Source of the DNA: Triglochin maritima
Lineage: Eukaryota > Streptophyta > Magnoliopsida > Alismatales > Juncaginaceae
Assembly (NCBI GenBank): GCA_963682175.1
Contig: OY821774.1
Span: 43,662,201 to 43,726,200, forward strand
DNA length: 64,000 nucleotides
Direction: 5' to 3'
This document shows, one piece after another, positions 1 to 12,178 of this stretch. The position numbers were made by a program, and so were the translations under genes. The notes beneath the pieces were generated by a model. It was not told the origin of the DNA and made no database searches. It was given only the letters and a program-made list of their open reading frames with translations. Positions within the stretch are counted from its first letter, which is position 1, and every line of letters starts with the position of its first letter.

Positions 1-856
1 TTTATCTTTCTTTTCTTTTGCTACCTATCGACTTAATCCAAGAAAGGTCGCCAATCAAAAGTTAAAACCATTCACCGGCGCCAGATCTGGTCAACTGAAT
101 TGAAATAATAATAATTGACGAAGAGATTAGACAATCGTGAGTTCGTGACCTTAGGGCACCCTTAACGGGTTTTCCGCCTGGGTGCTTGCTCGGGCGTTGA
201 GCGTCCCGGGCGTCTGCCCTCGGGTGGGGGCACGTGTCCCTCCTTCGTCGATTTTTTTTTAAAATTTTAATTATTTAGTTGATGTTTTGTTATTAATGGA
301 TTGAATATTTGTTATTAATGTGGGATAATAATTTTTTGCAAGTGATGAAAATTCAAAATTTTCCAGAACCAACGACCTGTCGAGGTGGTTTAATAGTATG
401 GTCTAATATCATGCATGCACTTTAATCACACTTCCACTTAGCAAACACGCGTGCACTGTTTAATCACGCGTGCGCTATTTCAGTTTATCTTAAATGTAAT
501 GTGGTTCCGTAATATTTAATAATAATTTCGTGATTTAACAGAAATTATTAACAATATTTCGAGTTAAAATAGAATTGTAATGTTATTAGAATTAGAATTA
601 TATAAAATGTAATTTGTTAAATGTTGTGTGAAAATTAAAATTCTTTAATTAAGAAATGATGTGTAGGAAATAGAGTATAGGGTGAGTGTTGATAGTCCAG
701 GCATAGGTAATGATGTTTTTTAGGTGAGTTAGGTGAGCTGACGTGATAGAGAGAAACTGACGTGCAGAGAGATAGCAAGGCACCCGGAGATATTATTTCT
801 GCTCTTACAATATTACATTCACATTTGGCATCGAACAAAACAAGCAAACAAACTCG
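1..856. other. Intergenic, no gene seen
   Basis: AT-rich intergenic DNA with one GC-rich island at about 150-240. I saw no coding exon, RNA gene or paired terminal repeats. The short open frames here have no recognisable family pattern. Confidence 0.6.
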
Positions 857-875
857 GAGAGAGAGAGAGAGAGAG
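857..875. repeat. (GA)n microsatellite
   Basis: Short GA/CT tract at the expected start of the kinase transcript. GA/CT tracts are common in plant 5' leaders, so this may lie in the core promoter or 5' UTR. Confidence 0.8.
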
Positions 876-1638
876 TCAAAGTCCAAGCTTTGGCGTGCCA
901 TCTTGGAGCTTTCGACTCCCTTTCAAATGGGTCTCTCTCCGTTTCTGCAATAGAACACGTCCACCTTCGAATCCCCTCCTCTCTCCCCCTCCCCTGTTCC
1001 TACCTTTGACGCCCCCCCCCCCTTTCCCCAAATTCGAGCGCGGTCGTATTCGGGGTCTGGTTGGTGGTTTGGGTTTGGAGGTGCTTCTGCTAACGTGCGC
1101 CGGTGGAAGAGCCCCTTTGCTTTGGTACGGTGGAGTTCTTTTCTTCTTCTTTTTGTTGGTGAAATTTGTGAGCTTTTTAATCTGTTGTTTTTCTTTTTAA
1201 AGGGTTCTGAATGATGTGTGTTTGTGTGTTTTGATGGAATTGGATTCTCCATGCTTCTGTTCTTTAAAGAGATATCTGATAAAAATGGCAGTTTTGCAAA
1301 ATTTGCATTCATATTGTCACTTGGATCGTTCCTTATTATAGTGGTGACCAATTGTTGTGATTATGTTTTTTTTAGACAAATCTTCATTTTTTCCTCTCAG
1401 TGAAAGGTTCATATATAGGACTCGCTATCTTTTCTTTGCAAAGGCAATTCAAATTATTAGGTGCTTTTAATAGCTGGACATGGCAATATATTTATATGTT
1501 TTTGTTTCTCAAATGAGTTCCAGTGTAGTTATGGTAATTATATGTTATGTCAATGTCTTTCTTTGACGGTAATTGCCTTTTTTTTCCGCAGGTTTATTTT
1601 TTAAATTTCTGTAAAGGTTTAATCTGTACAAATTGGAG
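876..1638 (+). promoter_or_regulatory. Probable 5' leader with UTR intron of the CRPK1-like gene
   Basis: The C- and T-rich stretch at 900-1150 looks like a plant 5' UTR exon. A good acceptor (pyrimidine tract then CAG at 1589-1591) precedes a short leader that runs to the ATG at 1639, which suggests an intron inside the 5' UTR. The transcription start and the exact donor cannot be fixed from sequence alone. The open frames inside this stretch do not resemble any family and are treated as UTR. Confidence 0.4.
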
Positions 1639-4045
1639 ATGTCTTTTTGCTGTTTTGGGTTTAGGAGGAAAGATTCTCCAGAGGAAAAATATCTTGAAAT
1701 TGATGGTGGTAAGTTCCTTCTAGTCTATAGTTCTTATATTTGACACATATAACATAACCATATCTTCTTCTTTTTCCTCATATGTTGTGGTCTCTTAATG
1801 AGCTTCTATAAATATCTTTCAGAGGTTCACAAGGTGAAACTATTCACCTACAAGGAATTGATAAGGGCAACAGACAATTTCAGCAGTGCAAATAAAATTG
1901 GGGAGGGAGGTTTCGGTTCCGTCTATAAGGTAGTTAATAATGTAAAGAATATATTTTGAAGTTATTCTACTAAAAATCCTTTTCTTCCATCCTTCACAAT
2001 TATGTACCCTAATATTGTTACATGAGCAGGGAAATTTTAGAGATGGAACTGTTGCTGCAATAAAAGTTCTATCTGCTGAGTCTAAGCAAGGGTTTCAAGA
2101 ATTTTTGACCGAGATAGTCGTGATATCTGACGTATGTCATGCCAACCTTGTTAAGTTGCATGGGTGTTGTGTTGAAGGGGAGCACCGGATATTGTTGTAC
2201 GAATATCTCGAGAATAATAGTCTTTCCCAAACTCTACTTGGTAATTAAGCACTTAAACTTCCATAATATATTTGAAAGTCTAAGTAATGTGGGCAATTTC
2301 TCTGTTGGATCTAGACATGAAATTGAGGTCTCTTTTTCTGTAGGTGCGGGTTTCAGCGGAATTGGTTTCAGCTGGGAAACCCGAAAAAAGATTTGTACCG
2401 GCATTGCTCGTGGCCTCGCATATCTACATGAGGAATGCAAACATCACATCATACATCGTGATATCAAAGCAAGCAACATTCTTTTAGACAAAGATCTAAA
2501 CGCCAAAATATCTGACTTTGGTTTAGCCAAGCTTCTTCCTCCAAATATTACTCACGCCAGCACCCGAGTTGCCGGAACAATGTGAGTTTATTGGCAATCT
2601 GATTTCCTATATAATTTTAGCTTTCATAAAATGAACTTATACAATGTTTCCATACTTAAATGCATATGTTGGAGCAATTTTTTATATATACTACACCCAC
2701 TCATGAAATTTAACCTTAGGACATCAAACAGAGAAGCTTCCTCTTCATCAATATATTCTTCTTTTGCGTCAAGTTTATCTTTCATGTACTGTATCTTCGC
2801 ATGTGGTCAATATCACAACTTTCTGATTTGTTTATCTATTATTAGCATCTCATATCCCTATATTAGATAGTAGATATGATTAATGATTAATGATCATATA
2901 TTCTGTGTCAAAATGGCTTGTGTCCCTCTCTGTCATGCTTCGTATTAGAGTTGTGGAATTTATGTAATATATATGGTTGATTGTCTTTCCTCATTTATTT
3001 GCATCTGAACTAGTACTGCAACATGACATTTGACATACAGAACTCCTTGTGTTTTCTATACGCAACAAAGAACAGGAAAGAACTTTATGTCTTCTATCAT
3101 GTTTGTAATGGTAACCAAGATCATCGTTGTCGTGTCGGCATCCATTTTTTTCAAATGCAATGCTTGTTCTGACTTCAAAGTCACTACAACTTGGTCATCT
3201 CATGTTTCAATTGTTTACCAACCATATGATTTGTTCTTGCAGTGGTTACCTGGCACCTGAATATGCGATTAGAGGACAAGTGACTCCCAAAGCAGATGTC
3301 TACAGTTTTGGTGTTCTACTTCTCGAGATAGTTTGTGGCAGATGCAACACAAACATGAAATTACCTATTGCAGACCGCTTCCTCCTTGAAAGGGTAACCC
3401 AACACTTACGAGTTCGTATTGTTTTGTAATTAGTAACAACAACAGAAATGAGAGAGAAAAATGATGTCCCTGATGAAATCCATGATTATCAATAAATTCC
3501 ATTTTTGTTCTAGTAAATGTTTCTAAACAACCAAAGGGATCTTCAGAATTCATGTTGTATGCTACAAAATCAGTTAGTTCTCTTTTAGCAAAACGGTGGT
3601 CAAATTTTCCTCCAAATTTGAAGAGACATTCACAAAACTATAAGAAAGAAAATTGAATATTGCCAACTTTTTGCAGGTATGGTTACTATACGAGCGTAAT
3701 AAACTCATAGAAATCGTTGATTCCTCTCTAAGTGGGGATTTCGACGATGAAGAAGCAATCAAGTACTTGAAGGTTGGTCTTCTATGCACCCAAAACTCAC
3801 TTAAACTCCGCCCATCAATGTCGACAGTCGTCAGATTGCTAAACTGGGAGAGGGATGTGGGCATGGTGAAAATCACCAAGCCAGGCCTCATGTCCGACTT
3901 CATGGATTACCAAACGAAAGACAGCACGAGTACTGGTACCGATGCGATGACTTCGACAAACACAGGGACCACTACCCCCTATGATTCTTCAGCTGATGGA
4001 TCATACCCTACATTCCCTTTCACAGCTATCAGTGAAAGGGATTGA
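1639..4045 (+). CDS. CRPK1: Cold-responsive protein kinase 1 (CRPK1)-like receptor-like cytoplasmic kinase
   Basis: Six exons (1639-1708, 1823-1929, 2030-2240, 2344-2581, 3243-3393, 3677-4045), all with GT-AG ends and compatible phase, encode 381 aa. There is no signal peptide or membrane segment. The N terminus [11 protein letters not shown] has a Cys pair suited to lipid anchoring. Visible kinase motifs are the glycine loop [11 protein letters not shown], catalytic lysine in [29 protein letters not shown] and activation/P+1 segment [16 protein letters not shown]. All key residues are present. The stretch [10 protein letters not shown] and the C-terminal [12 protein letters not shown] and [10 protein letters not shown] match the CRPK1 (At1g16670) group as I know it. 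That Arabidopsis kinase sits at the plasma membrane and phosphorylates 14-3-3 proteins in the cold. Membership of the family is near certain; one-to-one orthology is inferred. The C-terminal tail of about 50 residues is Ser/Thr-rich. Confidence 0.9.
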
Positions 4046-4164
4046 GAAAAATTATAGATTTGTATTTTTTATGCAGATTTTGAGCTGACATTCATCTCCA
4101 CTTTTTTTTTGTTTGAGATTTGTGTAATTCTAGAGATTGATATGTAAATATTTACACTTGTTTA

Positions 4165-4170
4165 AATAAA
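4165..4170 (+). terminator. Polyadenylation signal AATAAA of the kinase gene
   Basis: Canonical AATAAA 119 bp after the stop codon, in a T-rich 3' flank. It is the best candidate for the near-upstream poly(A) element of the kinase transcript. Confidence 0.5.
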
Positions 4171-4449
4171 ATTCAAGATTGCTAATTTCTGCTTAAGATA
4201 TATGTGGTTTACAGGACAATATATGGATCATGTTGGGGATTATTGATTTAGAATTGCCTAAAATATGTGGATTATGTTGGTTGATTCTGAAGATATTTCT
4301 GAAACTAAGTTTTATGGCTACAAATCATATACTTGTCATGATCTTGTCAGGATTATGTGTTGCGTCTGTTAGTTTGTACAGCTTTTGAATCATGAGTGCA
4401 AGTGTAATATTTTATCAACATCTTTCTATGTTGAGGTGACAGCTTTAGG

Positions 4450-4765
4450 TAGGGCTGTGCAGAACCGGGTCAAACTGGACCGGTCGGTCCGGGTTCGGTC
4501 CGGAAATTTTTGAAAAAATCCGGTCCGGTCCGGGTTTCGGTCCGGCAAATTTTAAATTTTCCGGTCCGGTCCGGACCGGTCCAAATATTTTTTTTTTAAA
4601 TTTAAGCTAAAAAATCGGGTTTTTGGACCGGACCGAACCGGTCCGGTCCGGTCTTCGGTCCGCCTATCCTAATTTTTTCCGGTCCGGTCCGGTTTTCGGT
4701 CCGGACCTTAAAAAAATTTCCGGTCCGGTCCGGACCGGACCGGACCGGACCGATGCTCAGCCCTA
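4450..4765. mobile_element. hAT-type MITE built of CGGTCCGG repeats
   Basis: 316-bp element with imperfect terminal inverted repeats (TAGGGCTGTGC on the left, TAGGGCTGAGC read inward from the right). It is flanked by a perfect 8-bp target duplication GCTTTAGG at 4442-4449 and 4766-4773. TAGGG-type ends and 8-bp duplications are hallmarks of the hAT superfamily. It has no coding capacity. The interior is almost wholly repeats of GGTCCGGTCC and its complement, and could fold back. It lies 400 bp past the kinase stop codon. Confidence 0.92.
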
Positions 4766-4969
4766 GCTTTAGGACACGATCAAATAGAGATTAGGCAATT
4801 TAATAAATGTTTGGTGTTGAATTAATGACTGAAGTTTAGAGATCGAACCGCAAATGATAGTGAGTGGTAGAAATCATAATGCAAGACTTTGCATGGAGGT
4901 TTGACTTTTCATGAGGTTGAGAGAGGCGACGTGAGGTAGACAAATGTTTCTTTGGAAATATTATATATA

Positions 4970-5867
4970 GGAAAAAATTTCAAAATAATCAAAAAAAAAA
5001 TAAAAAATTGGAAGAATATGCACTTTGAAAACTTAATAATCTTAATTGGCAAAGTATGCACATTAAAAACGACACCACATGTGTCATTTTCATTAACTAA
5101 AAACGGCTCACTGATGCCGTTTTTACACTTGATAAAAACGACATCCGTGATGTTGTTTTTACCTGGGAATTTTTTTCTCGGTTTCGAGCTGTTGTTTTTA
5201 GCTAAGTTATGTTGAACAAGCAACGGGTCGGTCGGGGGTTAAATTGTTTGATATAGATTTTTTTTAATCCAAAACATACTTGTGACTCATGATGCCCGCA
5301 TATGTAGGTCCTTTTTTGTTCTAGAGATGGAGGAACATATGGACGTATAGTTCTTGGTAAGTCTTATTACATACTTTTGGATCTTTAAATTGTTTGATCT
5401 GGAATTTTTTTAATCGAAAACATACTGATTGTGGCGGGGTTGTAGATCATTTTTTTTGCAATGAGTTTTATGCAAGTATGTTTTGGATTAAAAAAAATCT
5501 ATATCAAACAATTTAAAGATCCAAAAAAAATCCAGGGGGTGCTGCCCCATTTCAACCCCCGCCACCTCACCAGCGAGGTGGAACGCCGCTCGCTCACCGG
5601 GGAGCGAGACCCCCGACCGACCCGTTGCTTGTTCAACATAACTTAGCTAAAAACAACAGCTCGAAACCGAGAAAAAAAATTCCCAGGTAAAAACGGCATC
5701 ACGGATGCCGTTTTTATCAAGTGTAAAAACGGCATCGGTGATGCCGTTTTTAGTTAATGAAAACGGCACCTGTGGTGCTGTTTTTAACGTGCATACTTTG
5801 CCAATTAAGTTTTCAAAGTGCATATTCTTCCAATTTTTTATTTTTTTTGATTATTTTGAATTTTTTT

Positions 5868-5869
<2 letters not shown>
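4970..5869. mobile_element. Non-autonomous foldback Mutator-like element
   Basis: 900-bp element with long inverted arms (about 4970-5238 against 5610-5869) that start GGAAAAAA and are rich in A and T. A perfect 9-bp target duplication TTATATATA lies at 4961-4969 and 5870-5878. The arms extend further inward: 5239-5283 is complementary to 5471-5516. Inside the arms are short palindromes such as AACGGCATC...GATGCCGTT. A GC-rich block at 5521-5609 interrupts the right arm and holds its own small hairpins. It contains no transposase. Terminal sequence and 9-bp duplication match the Mutator superfamily and resemble the ends of the large MULE at 39.6-49.7 kb. Confidence 0.9.

Positions 5870-5870
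<1 letters not shown>

Positions 5871-5924
<54 letters not shown>
5871..5924. repeat. (TA)n microsatellite
   Basis: 27 TA units starting inside the right target duplication of the foldback MULE. The tract probably grew from the TA-rich duplicated target. Confidence 0.95.
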
Positions 5925-5928
<4 letters not shown>

Positions 5929-6619
5929 CTGCAACTTTATGTGTGGTTGGTTGGAATTTGAACTTAATCTAATAGACCAAAATGACGTGTAGAGTATTAT
6001 ACACTTGAAGAAGATTGAACTAAAATAATCCCATTCCCAACACGTCCTAAATCACCCAAATTTTCAAGCTCTTGTTCCTTTCTTGTTTTTAAGTGCTGGA
6101 AAAGGACATATTGTGTTTTTCCAACTTTTTTAAAAAATTGAGAACTTTTTACATTTGTACCGTTTTCAAATATTTTTCTTTTCAGTAAAACATTGTTAAA
6201 ATATACTACAAAGTTGGAGTTTTACATAAATTTCTTAAACTTTCTCTTAATAGCTATTGCCAAAATTAAAACTCCACTGTATATGGTATATCTCACAACA
6301 TTCTTTTCTTCGTTATATTTGGCCATTTTTTCGGCACTACAATAATAGTGGTGAATGAGCCGTGATAGACGGACGCGCGCGTCACGGACGCGCCTTACGT
6401 GGATATGTACAGCTCAGATATTTTTCTTTGAGTCAGCGTCCAGTCAGCATAATTTCTCTTCGCGCGTTTTGGTCTTTTTAAAAAACGCCGGTTCTTTAAG
6501 TTGAACGATTCATTTCCCAATACACAGATAAGACAGTGTGCAGACCCTAGGACATCGTGCAGTCTCATTATTCGTGCAGAGCCCACACTTATCATAATAA
6601 AATATTTGTTTTTAAGTTT
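5925..6619. other. Non-coding spacer; possible left end of a CACTA-like remnant
   Basis: No gene seen. At 6336 the text CACTACAATAATAG resembles a CACTA-type terminus, followed by GC-rich GCGTCACGGACGCG. A diverged inverted counterpart (GCGTCACGAACGCG read on the minus strand) lies near 7825-7850. The pair may bound a non-autonomous element of about 1.5 kb that contains the minisatellite, but no clean target duplication was found. Confidence 0.3.
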
Positions 6620-7290
6620 TACGTTGGAATAAGTGTATTTGTTGTCCGGTTTAAAAATAAAGTGTGTCCAGAAACGGAACATAAAGTTTGTCCGGAATAA
6701 GTTGATTTCTTGTCCGGAATGAGTGTATTTGTTGTCCGGAATAAGTGTATTTGCAGTCCGGAATAAGTGTAGTTGTCCAGAATAAGAAGAAAGTGTGTCC
6801 AGAAACGGAACAAAAAGTTTGTCCGGAATAAGTGTATTTGCTGTCCGGAATAAGTGTATTTGTTGTCCGGACTAAGTGTATTTGTTGTCCGGTTTAAGAA
6901 TAAAGTGTGTCCAGAAACGGAACATAAAGTTTGTCCGGAATAAGTTGATTTGTTGTCCGGAATAAGTGTATTTGCTGTCCGGAATAAGTGTATTTGCAGT
7001 CCGGAATAAGTGTATTTGCTGTCCGGAATAAGTGTATTTGCAGTCCGGAATAAGTGTAGTTGACCAGAATAAGAAGAAAGTGTGTCCAGAAACGGAACAG
7101 AAAGTTTGTCCGGAATAAGTGTATTTGTTGTCCGGAATAAGTGTATTTGTTGTCCAGTTTAAGAATAAAGTGTGTCCAGAAACGGAACATAAAGTTTGTC
7201 CGGAATAAGTGGATTTGTTGTCCGGAATAAGTGTATTTGCTGTCCGGAATCGGAATAAGTGTATTTGCTGTCCGGAATAATATATGGCTT
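6620..7290. repeat. 22-bp minisatellite with higher-order structure
   Basis: Tandem copies of a 22-bp unit, GTCCGGAATAAGTGTATTTG plus two bases (CT, TT or CA). The array is broken at about 6662, 6792, 6905, 7081 and 7172 by a second recurring block that contains GTGTGTCCAGAAACGGAAC. This gives a two-level repeat. The minus-strand open frames across it are by-products of the repeat. Confidence 0.93.
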
Positions 7291-7900
7291 CATTATTGTC
7301 GGAATAAACGAATCAATATATGGAATGCAATAATATGATGTCAAAACAAAAAAACATCCGCAAAGCGCGCTCCCTCTGTCCGCTCGCTTTGCGGGGGGGG
7401 ACTCACGTCCCCTGCAGGGGCTGCCGCCCCCTGCCAACCCCGCACAAACTCAACAAACCTCCCACTGTATATTTTACCCCACAAAAATTACGTTTAGGAA
7501 AAAAATAGCATCTCAGATTTCCTGTTTATGTAGAACTTCGGGAAGTCTTCGCACCGTCCCATTCACGCTGCTTACGTTGTGAAGAATCCTGGGAGTCGGC
7601 ATCAGACGTTTTTTCGACATAATATCTTGCTCGAAATGGTGATTTATTCTGGAGAGAAAGAATGAAGAAGAAAGAAAGAGTGTCATCATATTTGTATTTG
7701 GGTGGAGAGAGAGAACGTGCTGAGTTGAAACGCATTTAATGTGATTTGAGTGGACATCAGGAAGAAAAAACAAAAAAACATTTATACTTTGGCCACGTAA
7801 GGGCTGACATGGATGTCCACGTAGAGCGCGTTCGTGACGCACTGCGTTCATAAAACATTTCCCTATTTCAAATTACTCATGCTTATTATGAGTGGCGTGG
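7291..7900. other. Non-coding, with a GC-rich palindromic block
   Basis: A GC-rich block at 7360-7440 contains stacked short hairpins: CGCAAAGCG against GCTTTGCG, GGGGACTCACGTCCCC, and CAGGGGCTGCCGCCCCCTG. It resembles the hairpin blocks in the MULEs of this window. I found no gene. Confidence 0.5.
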
Positions 7901-10900
7901 TATTTAAATAATTAACCCATTATGTTTTGACACCTCTGTGGAAATGTAATAGTATTTTGGAGGGCATCATTGTAGTCAGAAAAGATAAGTTTTTGGAGAA
8001 ATGTAAAGCTGACTGCCAACATGAGAGAGAGCCCACTTTCTCAACGTCCTAATTAATGTTGGGCTACTGCCATGCATACCAACAAATAAAACAAATCCAA
8101 ACCTACTTGTCACTTTCCTGCACAGGTCAGTAGAGAATAATTTTGATGGCAAATCCACCTCCAGGAATAGAAGTGAGCAGACCCAAGGAATTTATGTCGA
8201 ACTATGTTAACATGATTAAAAAATAATTGAAAATTCGATAGTCTGATTTGATTTAATTTGGAGTTTGATACGTCACTATTTTATTATTGGCGTTCAAATT
8301 CTAAATGGGTCAAAATCCCCTAACTCATTACAAAGCATGTGAAACATCAATATTTAATGGTTAAAATCTAAGAAGATAAAAAATCCAGGTAGGTCATCCA
8401 AAATCTTTGCTCGTAACATAACTCTAGATAGTAGTGTAAAAGAACCGAGTCGAAGTAAAACTACAAAACTTGAGTAATTTATGCTACTATGACTAATAAA
8501 TATAGATATCACTATAGAATTATCAAGTTGAGCTCAAACAGGTTCTTTTGCCGATCGAAGTTGGGGGAGGCATTCGTTTTTTTTACTTAGCTAATTCATT
8601 TTTGAGCTAAATCATAGTTGAGTTCTTCTCTAGTCGGACTTGATCAATCAAGCTCGAACCAGGACTGACGGACATTATAGGAGTCAAATCTGTTGTGACT
8701 TCTAATATTTAAGACATATTATGTGTTGGTTAACTTCCAAAGATGCTTGGTAGATAAAAAAAAAAGTTATGGTAATAAAATGGCATGTCAAATAAAATGG
8801 GTTATTCTCTTGCGAAAGTGTTGCAACAATTATTGGTCTAAGCTAATAAAAGGTTAGGAGCATATCTAGAGAGAAGTTGTGGTGGATGTGTTTTGAGTTG
8901 ATAAGAGTAAATGCTTTTTGGTAGGAGGATAAGAGTGAGAAGACATATTACAGTGAGCTAGTATAGTTTCCAATTGATGCTAGTTTATTGGTAAATTTCG
9001 AACTATAAGTACCTTTAAGTATGAATAAAAAAGAGTACATGAGCTTTCGAAATACCAAAAGTTTAAATGTTCCTACAACAAGAAACCATTTTGCATAATA
9101 TAGTTTTTATTTATTTTATTATTTTTCGCTGGTGATTCCTACTTATTGAAATTTGGTTTGCTTCGATTTCGTCCAAATAAGGCGTTGGGTTTGAAAATCC
9201 TCAAACCCTAACCGATTGTTACCATACCCTTACGACTATAACTCTTTGAATTGTCATCTCATGGATTATCACTGGGATGCGATACTAGAATATGTTTTTA
9301 CAGTGTTTATAATATTCAAACTTGTACAATTACGGATATTGGCTTTTCTACTTATAACCAAGTTTGTTATAATCCCTTCCTCATGTAGGACATCAACTTT
9401 CACATATATATGCATGTCCCCGTTCGATCATAATGACTTCTTGTTTTTCCTGTGAGGTTTTCCAAGTAACGTTGATTTGAACTTTAGTATGACATATGTA
9501 ATTCTCACTTAATTGTCATTCAATTTAACAGCTTTACACATGTATTTATTAAATACTAAACCTTATTTCTAATCATTGTTCTGGCCGCATCGCATTCAAA
9601 TCTTGATTTTTTTTTTAAATTCTCTGATTCTCAAGGAATTTAAAATATTATTATTTGTATACTTGTATTATTATGTTCTCTTTTGTTTAATATTTTATGT
9701 TATGAATGATTTAAATTTTTACATAATTTTTGTATGCATACATATGTATAATGTATAATTAATATCTATATTATTGTTATTATTTAATTAATAAATTACA
9801 AATCAAATATATATGCACCTGCATAGGTGAGATGTGGTGACTTATACCGCATCTAATATGCATCTCACGTATGTAAACATTGTTTCTAATATACCAATGA
9901 CAAATACCCGTTATTTCTTATAACATTCTCCGATAATATCCATTATTTGAAAGATATAATTATTGCTTCTTTTTATAAATATTTGTACCCGTATTGGAAT
10001 CCTATTCACAACACTTGGATGTTAATGTTTGGGAGCACATGAAGAATATTTTGCGATTGATTACACAAGATTTCAGTTATAAGGATAACGTGATGCAGAC
10101 GGGGTCCGGCCGGACATATACAATCCGAAGAGACTCGCAGAGTTTTGTATTTCCTGCCAGAATAATATTTGCCATATTTTAGGAGGTATATATATTTGTA
10201 TTAGATGGTTTGGAAGATTGTTCTTGGTTCTAATTCACCCACATTATTTTCAAGTATCTTTAGAAACAAATATATATACAATGTAAAAAATAATAATTCA
10301 AAAGTACATTTCACAAAATGAATTTCAAATAAAATCCAGCATATGCATGACATATATGCATCACACAAAGTGTAAAGCTGGTGGTAAATAGTTACACGAA
10401 ATAATAAAAATTGATGATTGGCTAAATATATAAGTTATGTGCAAAGAAGTGATGGTCATGTTAAAAGAAACATGTCTGTCTAGTTGGATCAGTGGTTACA
10501 CACATCCACGAACAAATTTAGCTAGTCAACATTAACAATGGAAATGTTAACTTGAGCTTAATTTGGTTGGTTGTTTCTCATGAACATAATCCATAACATA
10601 AAATTAAATTAATTATATACTTCATCCGAACCAAAATTTGTCTATTAAAACAAAAGAAGGCTTAAATGTGGAAACCATCTTAATGGGAAATCCTACCTAT
10701 TTCTTTTGGATTAAGAATGTTTGGTTTGATCTAGCTAGGAGATCACTATCCAACACTAAAATGAGAAGAAGTGAAGCAAATGAACAAGGAAACACTCATC
10801 CAAGTTATAGATCTTTTCAATCACTACTATCCAAATAATGTTCATAACATTATCTCTTGTGCTTTATAACTAGCTAGCAAGGGCTTGAGATATGGCACGC

Positions 10901-11700
10901 TATAATTGTTTGCACATATAAAATTGCATGATTATATTTTTCCTGGAAAATAAACTTGTGGAACGTTCATGAACGCCACGTAACTCAAAACATTAGAGCG
11001 TAGATTTGAATTTTGATTTTTCCCGCAAAGATGACTAAGTTTTATTTATTTTGGTTTCATGCTGTTGATAAATAAAAAATAAAAAAACTGGAATCTTCAT
11101 CATAAGTTTTACAAACTTATAGGTAATTGCAGAAGAAAATCATTATCTACATCTACCGAGATCTTATAGAATTTAACTAAAAAGAGAAAAATAACTTAGA
11201 TAAAAAGGGCAAAGAAAAAAGATTAACCCAACGTATGCCCTCTTCAGCCAAAATAAATCTAAAATATTTTGAGAGTATGATTGCAGATCAGGATAATATC
11301 AGTAATAATGTGAAAAATAAACAAAACTGTTATTCAAAATAGCCAAAAGAAGTTATTTTAGCATATAGAAGAAATGCAAACAATCCTAATGTAAAAAACA
11401 CTTTCAATAACAGAAAAAATTAATGTAGTTGCAGGCTTGCAGCATTTGTCTTCGATAGGCATTTGGGGATTATGCACCAAACATCAAATCGTCTGTCAAC
11501 AACATAAATAAACTAGAAGCATTAAAACAATTGTATACCTTTATATAGGATGCATATATGCTAAAAAAAGTGGGTTCGCTAATTAAAAATCTCGATTTTG
11601 TTACTAAAGCTATGTACAAAAAAAGAAGTTTAATTAGATTTTGAACGGGCTACTTTGCATCTCTTCTAACAAGAATTTGAGATGCAAGAAATCAAAACCA
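7901..11700. other. Gene-poor AT-rich stretch
   Basis: I read this 3.8 kb on both strands and found no convincing exon, RNA gene or bounded element. The few short open frames (for example 9994-10182 and 10638-10838) have no family pattern, no introns and no GC or codon bias. Confidence 0.55.
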
Positions 11701-11839
11701 ATAAAAAATTATCTATTTGAGACATCAATACATACAAATACACACAAGAAATTCAACTAGAAAAATAAAAAAAATAAGAACAATGATATAGGTACAAAAA
11801 TCAGAAGAAATATAGAGATTTATGAGATTAGTGTGTGTA

Positions 11840-11945
11840 TGTATGTATGTATGCTTGACTCCTCGCACGCCACCCATAGCAACCAATCTTCTTATGGATT
11901 GAGCTCTACATGTGGCATACAGGGAGCCAGGCACATCGATCACCA
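11840..11945 (-). ncRNA. MIR160: MIR160 precursor hairpin
   Basis: The minus strand holds the mature miR160 sequence in the 5' arm at 11933-11913 (21 nt, starting TGCCTGGCTC and ending TATGCCA). The matching star strand is in the 3' arm at 11870-11850 (21 nt, starting GCGTGCGAGG and ending CAAGCATA). A loop region of about 40 nt separates them, and ATGT/ACAT pairing extends the stem outward. The duplex has the offset typical of Dicer-like 1 products. miR160 targets mRNAs of auxin response factors ARF10, ARF16 and ARF17 in plants. Sequence identity and fold make this call secure. Confidence 0.96.
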
Positions 11946-12108
11946 CATCTTCCTTCATACCTCTCCAACTCCATGATACATATACATACATACATACATA
12001 TATATATATATATGAAAATGAACGTGACTTCGATCCCCCGTAACAAACAAAAGAGAAATAACACTTCTTTCAAAATGCACGACCAAACCCTAAAATTTGA
12101 CGGAGTGG

Positions 12109-12111
<3 letters not shown>

Positions 12112-12144
<33 letters not shown>
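12112..12144. repeat. (GA)n microsatellite
   Basis: GA tract on the plus strand, so CT in the MIR160 sense. It lies between the candidate TATA box and the hairpin and probably belongs to the primary transcript. Confidence 0.95.
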
Positions 12145-12148
<4 letters not shown>

Positions 12149-12178
12149 GCAACCAAGCAAAGTGAAGGAAGAGGAAGG

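Noticed and set aside
120..245. GC-rich island as a MITE end (GGGCACCCTTAACGGG)
   Set aside because: No matching inverted end or target duplication nearby.
923..1351. 142-codon minus-strand frame opposite the kinase leader
   Set aside because: Low-complexity, crosses the presumed 5' UTR of the kinase on the other strand, and has no family motif.
5705..5992. Open frames with a poly(IY) stretch
   Set aside because: Produced by the (TA)n microsatellite and the MULE arm; no start context or homology.
10638..10838. 66-codon frame as a small gene
   Set aside because: No recognisable domain, no coding signal, and an unremarkable length for chance in AT-rich DNA.
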